A stretch of 34,694 nt of DNA from the NCBI GenBank assembly GCA_013215875.1, contig JABSQK010000147.1:1-34694 (forward strand), written 5' to 3'. Both the position numbers and the translations under genes were made by a program. Each line of letters begins with the position of its first letter. The stretch's first letter is position 1. A model generated the notes under the pieces. The model saw only the letters and a program-made list of their open reading frames with translations. It had not been told where the DNA came from and did no database searches. Below are positions 6,669 to 14,850 of the stretch, in pieces. Source of the stretch: Lentisphaeria bacterium (GTDB lineage Bacteria; Verrucomicrobiota; Lentisphaeria; JABSQK01).

Positions 6669-9023
6669 CAAGAATGGTTGGTGGCCAGGGGATGCCGTCA
6701 AATGGCTCGGGATGACTGAAGTGAAACAGTATTTCGTGCTGCCCTTTTTGTACCATTCCCAATTTTATTTGATGAGCACAGGGCTGTATGTCTTTAACCA
6801 CTTGCGAAAAGCATTGTTCAGCAAATTCTATTTTGAGGTTTCCACGTATTGCTGTAGGTTCGAGAATGAGCACAAGTTCGGTCTCTCTATCGATTGCGAA
6901 TTCTGCTTTGTAGCGTAAGCATTTCCATCCAGAGTCAGCAGTCAATAGGGCAGGGGCTGTTAGCTCCATTTCTACCACACGTGATTGAATCGGCCATTCC
7001 TTTTTTAAGAGGTAAGAGGCTTTTGGCTTGTCTAATTGCTCCCAAGGTGCATCATCAGTTCTGAAAGACCAATTGGTATAGCGGACAGTTTCTGGCAGTT
7101 CGAGTTCAAGGGGATAATTTGACGGATTTATTGAGCGACGAATGGACCACCCATCACTGTTTTTTTCGAAAAGAATAAGTTCAGAAGCAGGTATTTCGAA
7201 CTCCTTATCAAGCATAAAGGATTGGGGATGTTCAGAAATATTCATGATGCTTATCCATGAGTTTCCATTTTTGGTCCAAGTGCTTGAACGCAAGGCAGGA
7301 TTGGCTTCGGGTATAAGTGCTGGTACGATAGCCTTGATTGCATCACTCGTTTGAATGCTTTGATACTGATAGCTCTCGGCATTAAATTCTATGAGTTTTT
7401 CCGGTGTTTCCAGGTACTGAATTGATTCATCAAAAATTAAAATTGTCAGCCCCGCTTCAGTCAACGTATCTGCTGCATGCAAACTTGGCTCCTGCCAGAT
7501 GTCGGCCGGTGGAAAAATAATGTGCTTATAGGATGCTTTGCCTATCTGTATTTTTCCATCGAGCGCAGCCGCTTTTTGAAAATCAGCTTCATCAAGAAGG
7601 TGAATCCCGATTTGGTTTTCCAGACAGTATAATACAATTGCCGAGAGTTTTTTTCGGAAACCAGTATAGTCATCGAGGCCATTAAAGTTTTTAGATTGAA
7701 ATGTTCCAATGGGCCAGAGTATCGCAGTTTCCGCGGTGCTCGTTATGGCAGTCATATCACGGGCAAATGCATTGAAATCTGCGGCAAATTCTTTGAGTGC
7801 CGGCCATGCGCTGGACCCCGGGCCCCAATCTCTGGGCGCATCAAGTTTTCGCAGCCCCAGCGATGAGGAAAATGCGGCATGGATGACGATGGAATTAACC
7901 CCCATATTCAACTGCCAGAGTAGAATCCGAATTGCTGCTGCCGGTGTGCAATCAAAACCTGCACAACCGAGTGTCTCACTCATGACGCAGTCCTTATCCA
8001 ATTGTTGGGCACAGGAGACACCTATGAGCGAACCGATATTGATAATGGCATTTTCCTTATCGCCCACAGCCGGTATGATCATGTCGAGGCCGGGCATCGT
8101 GAACTCCTGCTGAATGGGAAAAAGGTTGCTGATACAAGAGGACTGCTCGACAAGGTCATCCTCTGGGCTTACATGCCCGTTGAGTGAGAGACCATGATCA
8201 TCACACCATTTGCGAATAGGTTTCATATATGAATTGATAAATCGTGTTAAACACCAGCTGCGAAAATCCAGTCGTGTTTTCATGGCAGTTGGATTATCTG
8301 ACTCGATAAAGAGATCATTTAGTTTTGCTCTTAAATCATATGCATAGGTTTTTTCAAAGTCCTCAAAGAGGCCTGGAGTATATGGAAATTTACCAAAGTA
8401 TTTTGGTTCGTCTGTAAACATTGCTGTAATGGTTTTTCCAAAATGTTTTTTGAGGCGTCTGGCATAGGGTTCATATACCAGCTTGATGAACTCATCGGTT
8501 ACCACTGGATTCAGGGAGTCTGCAAGTGCTTCCCATGAATTAGATCGAGTCGCAGGACGTGCTACAAAAGCCATGAGCTGCCAGCCATCATTTATTTTTG
8601 GAACTGTGACGGCATATTCACATACGTGCACATCGGAGCGGGGACATTTATAAAGCTGTGTATCTGGATAATACCATCGACTGTCCCAATCGGTGGCTTC
8701 CCAATAGCGTCGAATGGTCCCAACAGAATCGCTTAAATCGATACTTGCTTCGGTCGATCCTTCCGGTGGAACAAGGCCGGCCCATAAAAGGTTTCCTGTG
8801 GGAAAACAAAAGAGCTCTTCCCCTTCATCATAAACGAACCGCTCAATTTTTCTGGCCTCATATTCTGGATGTTCGATAACGATCCGCCCACCGGCAGACC
8901 ATTACGGGGATGCAGTACGAGGGCTGTTGCTCCCGATTCTGCAAATTCTCGAATCTCATCTTTTAGATGTGTAAGATTGCAATCACCATTTAAAAACCAA
9001 AACCACGAAAGACCTTCATGCAT
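6661..9023 (-). pseudogene. GH106-like large glycoside hydrolase, broken by a frameshifting deletion
   Basis: Two ORFs in different frames make one gene. The first, from ATG 9023 (AGGA nine bases upstream), encodes the family start FWFLNGD ... LVLHPRNGLP. It then drifts into a wrong frame, giving a meaningless tail to the TAA at 8733. The correct frame resumes near 8903 as W-S-A-G-G-R-I-V-I-E-H-P-E-Y and stays open through 8631 to the stop at 6661. This downstream part has family-like features: SLNPVVTDEFIKLVYEPYARRL, MFTDEPKYFG, and a C-terminal beta-rich region. From memory of related proteins, about 50 residues (a YLS.EW helix and a YDE..WPSG strand) normally separate HPRNGLP from AGGRV. 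They are missing here, so a deletion of roughly 150 bp is inferred, not just a one-base slip. Loss of that barrel segment should destroy activity. Confidence 0.75.
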
Positions 9024-9054
9024 AAATTCTATTCCTGAAATACTGTTAAATTAG

Positions 9055-9933
9055 TCATCCTGCAAACCACCATTTTTTATATCGGTATGCTAATATGCTT
9101 ATGATTGGTGATAATGAAATAAGCGTAAAAAAGAAATAGAGGATAGGATTCATCGTATCAAAACTAAAAAAGTCATAAAGCTTCTCAAAATCATTCACAT
9201 GGCCATCCGGTCGATTACGATACATATGTTCGACACCCGGATCATAAAGAAGTTTAAATGTAAATATTGCATCGTAAATAAGTATGAAGAAGCCACACAT
9301 TGCATAAATGGGTTGATCGAAACGGTACTCCATGGAGGTACCCCCTATGGCTCTGTAAATAAAAATAATGGCAATGACCAGTTCAAATCCATGTCCCATA
9401 AAGGTCACCAGCAGGTGATGCTGTCCACTGTGATTGATAATTGCATAGACAATGAATACCGGGATGAATACCAGCAATCCAATAATGTTTTTACGATTCA
9501 AATAGATCAGCCAAGCCAAAAAAATATAGGTTGCCATATAATAAAGCGGTTCCTGCTTTAGCAGGTGCCGTGTAATACCGCCACCATATTGGAAATTGAA
9601 TTGAGGAAGTGCAGGACTGCCAAAAACCCATGAAGCGAGTGCGTGGCCTGTTTCATGAACGAGTATGATGAAATAGCTCATAACAAATTTTGGGAATTGA
9701 AAAACAGACAATATTAGAGCCAGGACTAGACCTATCCCAAGTGAGCTCCAGGACCGCTTAGTAAATTTTTGGATTTGCGGACCGTCTTTAACTTTGTCAG
9801 GGGGTTTTTGAAGATTCAGCTTAGATGCAGCCTGTAGATGGTAACCACAGTCGGTGCATAGAACGGCATCGGCGGGAAGTCTTTTAGCACAGCCAGGGCA
9901 GGGCTTGTCGCCATCATCTTTGAGTTCTATATC
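9055..9933 (-). CDS. Membrane metalloprotease, M50-like, with N-terminal zinc ribbon
   Basis: About 290 residues. The N-terminal zinc ribbon has C13, C16, C27 and C30 (CPGC ... CTDC). A linker is followed by about six to seven membrane segments. The first of these leads into HETGHALASWVFG (H94, E95, H98), the HExxH site of site-2-type or M50B-like peptidases, placed at the end of a helix as expected. The role would be intramembrane proteolysis, but the substrate is unknown and no PDZ domain is visible. There is no in-frame ATG before residue 80 or so. The frame opens after a TAA and the only sensible start is TTG at 9936, just after the TGA of the 67-residue gene upstream, so translational re-initiation is likely. 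Confidence 0.75.
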   Translation of the reverse strand, partial: DIELKDDGDKPCPGCAKRLPADAVLCTDCGYHLQAASKLNLQKPPDKVKDGPQIQKFTKRSWSSLGIGLVLALILSVFQFPKFVMSYFIILVHETGHALASWVFGSPALPQFNFQYGGGITRHLLKQEPLYYMATYIFLAWLIYLNRKNIIGLLVFIPVFIVYAIINHSGQHHLLVTFMGHGFELVIAIIFIYRAIGGTSMEYRFDQPIYAMCGFFILIYDAIFTFKLLYDPGVEHMYRNRPDGHVNDFEKLYDFFSFDTMNPILYFFFTLISLSPIISILAYRYKKWWFAG

Positions 9934-9937
9934 CAAA

Positions 9938-10141
9938 TCAGCCCGTCTTTATTTTAACAACGCCCAGAAGAATATAAGTCACCAGACAACCAAGTCCGAC
10001 ACATAGAAAATCGGGAATTGGAATAAACATTATAAAGGCAAGACATATCATAAAGGTAATAAACCCCCATAGGGCGCCATTCATTTCTGCCATTTCTGCA
10101 ATTCGATAGTTTAAGACAATTGCGGCAATCAACATGATCAT
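9938..10141 (-). CDS. Small two-helix membrane protein
   Basis: A 67-residue, almost wholly hydrophobic protein with two or three membrane segments (ALWGFITFMICLAFIMFI, FLCVGLGCLVTYILLGVV). It starts at ATG 10141 with AAGGG about 10 bp upstream. Its TGA stop sits one base before the TTG start of the M50-like protease gene, so the pair is probably translated as a unit. No family is recognised. It could be an adaptor or inhibitor of the protease, but that is inference from position only. tilS lies 24 bp upstream in the same direction. Confidence 0.65.
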   Translation of the reverse strand: MIMLIAAIVLNYRIAEMAEMNGALWGFITFMICLAFIMFIPIPDFLCVGLGCLVTYILLGVVKIKTG

Positions 10142-10164
10142 ATGTGCATTTCCCTTTCAGTTTA

Positions 10165-11490
10165 TTAATATTCTTTCATCGATTTAATGTCGATAGTAAT
10201 AACACGCTTTGTACTTTCCGTTACACGGGCAAATTCGGCACGTTTTAAGTGAGGCACCCAGATCAATGTATCATTATTGCAGATATAAGCTAAGTGTTTC
10301 TTTTCGGATTTAAGTAAGGCACTATCAGAGAGAATTTTTTTTATTTTTTTCTCATGTGTTTTAGAAAATGGTATCATGCTATCACCTTCTTTTCGAGAAC
10401 GTACTGTTAATTGGCCGGCTAATTTATCTGCATCGAATTGCTCGCCGTCCTTGGTATCGCTGAGATATAGCGTCATGCCTATTTCTGGAATATCCAATTC
10501 CGGCTCTTCTTGCCAGTTCCAGGAATAACTAAATCCTGCTTCTTCACTATTTTTTTCAATGAGACTTAATTGCCCCTTATCCAGTTCGAGAAAGTGAGTT
10601 TTATTTAGATCAATGAGTTGGTAGCCGCCTTGCTTGAGGGCATCTTTTAGGCGAGACTGGGCTTGGTGGCTAAAGCTGAATTCCGGGTTTTTATAATGAA
10701 GCCACTTATTCAGATAGCGATTTAATATTGGCCCATCAAGTGTTTGAAGTTTTTCCAAACTTAAGTTTTCAGACTCAGGCAGGTCTATTTGAGAATCAAT
10801 GAATTCTGCATCTTCCGCGATAAATTGCAAGGACTTTAAAATGCCGGAGAGTTGCGGATCCTTGGATTCGAATAAGGGAAGAATGTTGTGACGAATGTGA
10901 TTCCTTAATATACCGTCATCCGAATTCGTACTATCTTCACAAAAATCGTCTACCCCGTTTTCTTGAAGAAAAGTAAGGATTTCCTGCTTTCGTAAAACGA
11001 GCAGGGGGCGAACAAAACGTACACCTTTTATGTCGACACACTCTTTAAGGGCCGATAAACCGCCACTATTGCAACCGCGCATAAGGCGGATGAAGAAGGT
11101 TTCAATTAAATCATCCAGATGATGGCCTAAAACCACCGCACTATTCGGAGTGTAGAGTTTTTGCCACTCGATGAGCCGCAAACGCCGGGCAGCCATTTCG
11201 ATACTTTCCCCGGCGAATGCATCGCCTTTCACATCGACGTGAATGGCTTGAAATGGAATTTGGTTTTTTTCGCAGAAATCGGCACACCATCGTTCATCAG
11301 CATCGGACTCATCACCGCGAAGCCCGTGATTGATGTGTACTGCTTCGACGGGAATAGCCTGGTCTTTCATCAATAGAAGAGCAGCACTGCTATCCGCACC
11401 ACCGCTAAAACCTACAAAGAGATTTTGTATACCTTGTAGCAGCAGCTTTTCACGAATAAAATCATTTACTTTGTCAATAATATTTTCCAT
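10165..11490 (-). CDS. tilS: tRNA(Ile)-lysidine synthase
   Basis: Changes C34 of the minor tRNA-Ile (anticodon CAU) to lysidine, using ATP and lysine, so that it reads AUA. The P-loop-like ATP pyrophosphatase motif SGGADS is at residues 29-34, followed by VHINHGLRGDESDADE and the later GHHLDDLIETFFIRLMRG and RNHIRHNILPLFE, all diagnostic. At 441 residues it includes the C-terminal substrate-binding domain (KEGDSMIPF, KKIKKILSD). Essential in most bacteria. It is divergent from trmB with about 55 bp between the starts, so both tRNA-modification genes share a promoter region. Confidence 0.96.
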   Translation of the reverse strand: MENIIDKVNDFIREKLLLQGIQNLFVGFSGGADSSAALLLMKDQAIPVEAVHINHGLRGDESDADERWCADFCEKNQIPFQAIHVDVKGDAFAGESIEMAARRLRLIEWQKLYTPNSAVVLGHHLDDLIETFFIRLMRGCNSGGLSALKECVDIKGVRFVRPLLVLRKQEILTFLQENGVDDFCEDSTNSDDGILRNHIRHNILPLFESKDPQLSGILKSLQFIAEDAEFIDSQIDLPESENLSLEKLQTLDGPILNRYLNKWLHYKNPEFSFSHQAQSRLKDALKQGGYQLIDLNKTHFLELDKGQLSLIEKNSEEAGFSYSWNWQEEPELDIPEIGMTLYLSDTKDGEQFDADKLAGQLTVRSRKEGDSMIPFSKTHEKKIKKILSDSALLKSEKKHLAYICNNDTLIWVPHLKRAEFARVTESTKRVITIDIKSMKEY

Positions 11491-11545
11491 ACTTTACCAT
11501 GCTTTAATAAAAGCTATTGTAGCATTCAAAAAAAGTAATTATGAT

Positions 11546-12115
11546 ATGATAAACATACTCAATGGTGAATACAAGCTACTCGAGCTTCCAAATACCTGTG
11601 AAATAGAGTTGGATATTGGCTGTGGTAAAGGCAGTTTTTTATCTCAATTGGCGAAACGCTATCCGGATAAATATTTTCTGGGATTGGATCTTTTAATTGG
11701 TCGTTTGAGAAAACTTGAAAAACGTTGCCAAAAAGAGGGCATTGAAAATATCGAATTGTTTCAGATAGATGCCTGGAACCTTATAACAATTGCATTGCCG
11801 GATGAGTGTTTGTCCCGCGCCCATGTGCTCTGCCCGGATCCGTGGCCAAAAAACAAGCACCGGGCCAATCGATTGCTGACCAGTGAATTTATTTCCAGAC
11901 TGGCCTGTAAAATTAAACTTGGCGGCTGCCTTCATCTGGCAACAGATAATTTGCCATACTACGAAAAAATGACCGATGCAGCGGGACAGCTTAGCTGCCT
12001 GAAAGAAGATGCATCTTTGTTAGATGACATCAGTGATATAAAAACAGATTTTGAGGCAGGCTTTGCAGAGCAAGGCATAAAGGTAAGGCATATAGCCTAT
12101 AAAGTCGTCTGTTAA
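11546..12115 (+). CDS. trmB: tRNA (guanine-N7)-methyltransferase
   Basis: Methylates G46 of the tRNA variable loop using S-adenosylmethionine. The AdoMet-binding motif DIGCGKG is at residues 23-29 and the family signature CPDPWPKNKHRANRLL at 97-111, then HLATDNLPYYEKM. The ORF track opens at 11330, but that part lies inside tilS on the other strand. The conserved region begins only after the ATG at 11546, giving 189 residues. This is short for the family, whose members are commonly 210-240, with almost no N-terminal extension. No clear ribosome site is visible. The gene converges with the SHD1-like membrane protein gene, with 6 bp between the stops. Confidence 0.93.
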   Translation: MINILNGEYKLLELPNTCEIELDIGCGKGSFLSQLAKRYPDKYFLGLDLLIGRLRKLEKRCQKEGIENIELFQIDAWNLITIALPDECLSRAHVLCPDPWPKNKHRANRLLTSEFISRLACKIKLGGCLHLATDNLPYYEKMTDAAGQLSCLKEDASLLDDISDIKTDFEAGFAEQGIKVRHIAYKVVC

Positions 12116-12121
12116 GGTTTC

Positions 12122-13411
12122 TCAGCAAACCACGGGCATGAGCTGCGAGATCATTAGCGCTGCACCGGATAGTCCCATGGCGCCTGCAAATAATGCAAAG
12201 GCGATAAATACAATGACGACCATTATTAGCACAATTTCCACGATCAATAAAACACCCGATATTAAGCAAAATAAAAATAATGTAAAGCAGCCTTCTTCTG
12301 AATCTCCATAAACACGGTTGTAGCCGATATAGTAGGACCAGCCAAAAACCAAATTACTGAGGAAGAATGAAACGTTTAAATTAATTAATTCTAGAATGGC
12401 AAAAAGCACATCCGCTCCAAGTTGTATCGCATAAACGACGCAGGCCATACGAATTGCATCTTTAAACGTTGCAGCACGAATGCTCATTATCTTAGAAGTA
12501 AGGAAATAATTTATAATGCTCAATCCAAACATGATAATGATAAAAACGACCCCGGCAAGAAAACCAGCGATTGCTCCAAGGGTGGAATACTTGTCATAAA
12601 TTTGCTCAAATTTGCCCCGGGCGCTATCGTCATATTCGTGTTCATAATCATCAGACGATTTTGCATAAGCACCAAACTTCTTTTCAAATTTTTCATAATC
12701 GGCTAAAATATCATCGGTAATTATGTTTACATCGACTCCATACTTTTTTGCGAAGAATTCTTTTCGTTCTTTCTTGCTGGGAGCTTTTTCTTTCTCTTGC
12801 GCAGCTGATGTTTGTTTGCTAGAGGATTTCTTTTTAGATAGCGGCATGCCTGGCATCCCGCCTGGACTCGTTTTTTTTGGTTCCCTTTTAGATAGCGGCA
12901 TGCCTGGCATCCCAGGACTCGTTTTTGGGGATTCCCTTTTAGATGCAGGTTGCATGGGCATGCTGCCAGGACTCGCTGGTCCTTTATATCTACCATTGCG
13001 AATTTGTACTAACTTTTTCTGGGTTTCACCTGAAAACTTAGAAATGGGAACGGTGATTTTTTTACCGCCTTTTTTCTTCTTCAGGACCACCATATCATTC
13101 GGAAAGCTGATCACACGAGCAATGAGGACATTTTTCCCATCTTTGCTCGTGAGCTGATAATAGCGCTTTAATTCTTTTAGGCGGGCCTTTTCTGCAAGAA
13201 AATAAATCCGGTCTTTTTGAGAAAAGAAACTGATGGGTACAACGATGATTTTACCATCTTTTTGGCGTTTAATTTTTACTTTGGCGCCAACGAAGCCAGT
13301 TAGTTCACCATTTACCTTTTTCTTTCCATCCGCACTGTCAAAACTACGAGCTGATAACTGAATGGAGGAAATTAAAAAGATGGCAATTAGCCAATTGCAG
13401 AGTTTCACCAT
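12122..13411 (-). CDS. Membrane protein with two SHD1-like domains and a repeat-rich linker
   Basis: An exported, membrane-anchored protein of about 429 residues. A signal peptide (MVKLCNWLIAIFLISSIQLSA) is followed by two SHD1-like domains. Each shows a GxxxxV.....dGK...VPIS.FS pattern, at about residues 30-75 (KIIVVPISFFSQKD) and 90-140 (KKITVPISKFSGET). A P/M/K/S-rich linker follows with near-tandem SPGMPGMPLSK repeats, then a charged segment. The C-terminal half has four to five membrane helices. That half resembles the membrane domain of the next gene upstream (shared AIAGFLA start, TF.(N/D)A segment, and G-(C/S) turn). The ORF track starts at 13432, but the ATG at 13411 has AAGGG at good spacing and yields a clean signal peptide. 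Function unknown. Confidence 0.75.
   Translation of the reverse strand: MVKLCNWLIAIFLISSIQLSARSFDSADGKKKVNGELTGFVGAKVKIKRQKDGKIIVVPISFFSQKDRIYFLAEKARLKELKRYYQLTSKDGKNVLIARVISFPNDMVVLKKKKGGKKITVPISKFSGETQKKLVQIRNGRYKGPASPGSMPMQPASKRESPKTSPGMPGMPLSKREPKKTSPGGMPGMPLSKKKSSSKQTSAAQEKEKAPSKKERKEFFAKKYGVDVNIITDDILADYEKFEKKFGAYAKSSDDYEHEYDDSARGKFEQIYDKYSTLGAIAGFLAGVVFIIIMFGLSIINYFLTSKIMSIRAATFKDAIRMACVVYAIQLGADVLFAILELINLNVSFFLSNLVFGWSYYIGYNRVYGDSEEGCFTLFLFCLISGVLLIVEIVLIMVVIVFIAFALFAGAMGLSGAALMISQLMPVVC
12831..12975 (-). repeat. Tandem repeat coding for SPGMPGMPLSK units
   Basis: Two DNA copies of about 55 bp (TTTTAGATAGCGGCATGCC ... GGACTCG), beginning near 12831 and 12886, and a diverged third near 12940-12975. 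Together they encode the SPG(M)PGMPLSK linker of the two-SHD1-domain protein. Copy number may vary between strains. Confidence 0.7.
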
Positions 13412-13521
13412 TTGTCCCTTGAGTTCATACAAACTAGCACAAAATACATAAATTTAAATGTTTTTAGGCTTATCGGATGATAAAAAAAGAAGCAGTAATT
13501 TTAATTTTACATGAGGTAATT

Positions 13522-14241
13522 TTACATCATTTTCCAGATCATGGATAATGCTGCTGTTATTACGATAAGTATGCCAATAGGGACGAGGATAAAATAAAAT
13601 ATAAAAAATTTCATGCATCCCGCATCTTTATACGAGCGTTGGTATGCCCAATGGTAAGAAAATAAAAACCCAAGAATAGTTATAATAATGATAAGGATCA
13701 CGGACGGCAATACCATCGTTATACCGGCGATGACAAACTCTGTTAGGATGCCGAAAACAGAAAACCATATGGAAAATTTCACGGCATTTTGAAATGTGGG
13801 TTCGTCTGCTGCAAATTTACTGATAAACCATGTGTAAAGTACCTGGATGAGAAATTGTAGTATCAGGAAGGCAATAACAATGACAATGATGAGTACCAGG
13901 CCAAATGCTAAAAATCCTGCTATAGCTTGCTTAAACTTCGTGACATCTTCAGACTCCTCAATAAGATCTTCCTCTGCCTTAAACCCCACTCCATCATCAT
14001 AAGAAGCTACAACGGAGCGAAGATAGGCCTGGTCTTTCCGCTGAAAAGATGAAACCTTCATCTCAATCTCCCGGCCGTCTTTTTTACGAACAAGAATGAC
14101 ATTATCTCCATCCACAGAAATAACTTTTGCGATTAGTTTTTTGGAGCCATCCTTACTTCTAAATGTGTGATATTCGCCCTCGTCCTCTTCCTCCTCATAC
14201 TCCTCTTCTTCAATTTCGTCGTCATATTCTCCTCGCAACAT
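13522..14241 (-). CDS. SHD1-like domain plus multi-pass membrane protein
   Basis: 239 residues. A very acidic N-terminus (EIEEEEYEEEEDEGEY) is followed by one SHD1-like domain at about residues 26-75 (FRSKDGSKKLIAKV ... VILVRKKDGREIEMKVSSFQRKDQAYL). A charged stretch then leads into four or five membrane helices from about residue 105 to the end. There is no signal peptide, unlike its neighbours, so the SHD1-like part may face the cytoplasm. The ATG at 14241 is two bases after the stop of the thioredoxin gene and has no ribosome site of its own, so it is translationally coupled. The membrane half is paralogous to that of the 12122-13411 product. No function is known. Confidence 0.75.
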   Translation of the reverse strand: MLRGEYDDEIEEEEYEEEEDEGEYHTFRSKDGSKKLIAKVISVDGDNVILVRKKDGREIEMKVSSFQRKDQAYLRSVVASYDDGVGFKAEEDLIEESEDVTKFKQAIAGFLAFGLVLIIVIVIAFLILQFLIQVLYTWFISKFAADEPTFQNAVKFSIWFSVFGILTEFVIAGITMVLPSVILIIIITILGFLFSYHWAYQRSYKDAGCMKFFIFYFILVPIGILIVITAALSMIWKMM

Positions 14242-14243
14242 TT

Positions 14244-14801
14244 TTAGAATATTTTGGTCGCTTTTTTAAAAAAGGAGATGGGAATTTTTAAGCGTTTTTT
14301 GCCTTTCTTGCGAATGAAAATAACTTTGGTGCCCTCAAAGCCTTCAACTTTTCCTGTAATTTTTTTACCTTTCTTACTCGTTAAGGTCATTTGGCCGGGA
14401 CCTAGAGGTTCTTGTCTGGCAGAACGGCTGCTTATATGTTTGTCAATTTCAGCTGCAATGACGGCTTCACTAGTGACACCTACAAAGCGTTTCACCTCTT
14501 TGCCATTTTTGAAAATAATGATCGCTGGAATACCCCTAATACTATATTTTCGGGACGTGCTCTTTGCCTTATCAACATCCAACTTAGCAATTTTTGCCCG
14601 CCCTCTATAGCGCGATTCGAGCTTTACCATGATGGGGGCCTGCATTTTACACGGGCCGCACCAGACTGCCCAGAAATCAACAACAGTGACACCCGAGCGT
14701 ATTTTTTGAGAAAAGTTGCCATCGTTCAAATTACTGATAGCAAAGCTTGAAGAACAGCATAGACATGCCGCTAGAAAAACAATCTTTTTATACAATTTCA
14801 T
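14244..14801 (-). CDS. Exported thioredoxin fused to a C-terminal SHD1-like domain
   Basis: 185 residues. A signal peptide (KKIVFLAACLCCSSSFA, cut near residue 21) precedes a thioredoxin fold with active site WCGPC (47-51) and cis-proline in RGIPAI (Pro92). A C-terminal SHD1-like module follows (about 137-180, MTLTSKKGKKITGKV ... IPISFFKKATKIF). The protein should act as a disulfide reductase or isomerase outside the cytoplasm, or as a tethered redox partner. SHD1 domains bind NPF-type peptides in yeast Sla1; the role of bacterial copies is unknown. It heads a co-directional run with two SHD1-like membrane proteins, the next only 2 bp downstream. Cysteines in the signal peptide (CLCC) could suggest a lipoprotein, but there is no clear lipobox. 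Confidence 0.85.
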   Translation of the reverse strand: MKLYKKIVFLAACLCCSSSFAISNLNDGNFSQKIRSGVTVVDFWAVWCGPCKMQAPIMVKLESRYRGRAKIAKLDVDKAKSTSRKYSIRGIPAIIIFKNGKEVKRFVGVTSEAVIAAEIDKHISSRSARQEPLGPGQMTLTSKKGKKITGKVEGFEGTKVIFIRKKGKKRLKIPISFFKKATKIF

Positions 14802-14850
14802 ATTTCTCCTTCATCCCCACAGACTCATAAGCGACGATTTTATTTCATAG

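Noticed and set aside
8733-8903. Programmed frameshift in the glycosidase gene
   Set aside because: No slippery heptamer is seen at the frame change, and the missing conserved segment points to a deletion.
8733-9023. Separate 96-residue gene
   Set aside because: Its first half is the N-terminus of the broken glycosidase and its second half is out-of-frame translation, so it is merged into the pseudogene.
12723-13157. 144-residue plus-strand ORF with GMPGIPPG repeats
   Set aside because: Antisense reading of the tandem repeat in the SHD1 membrane gene.
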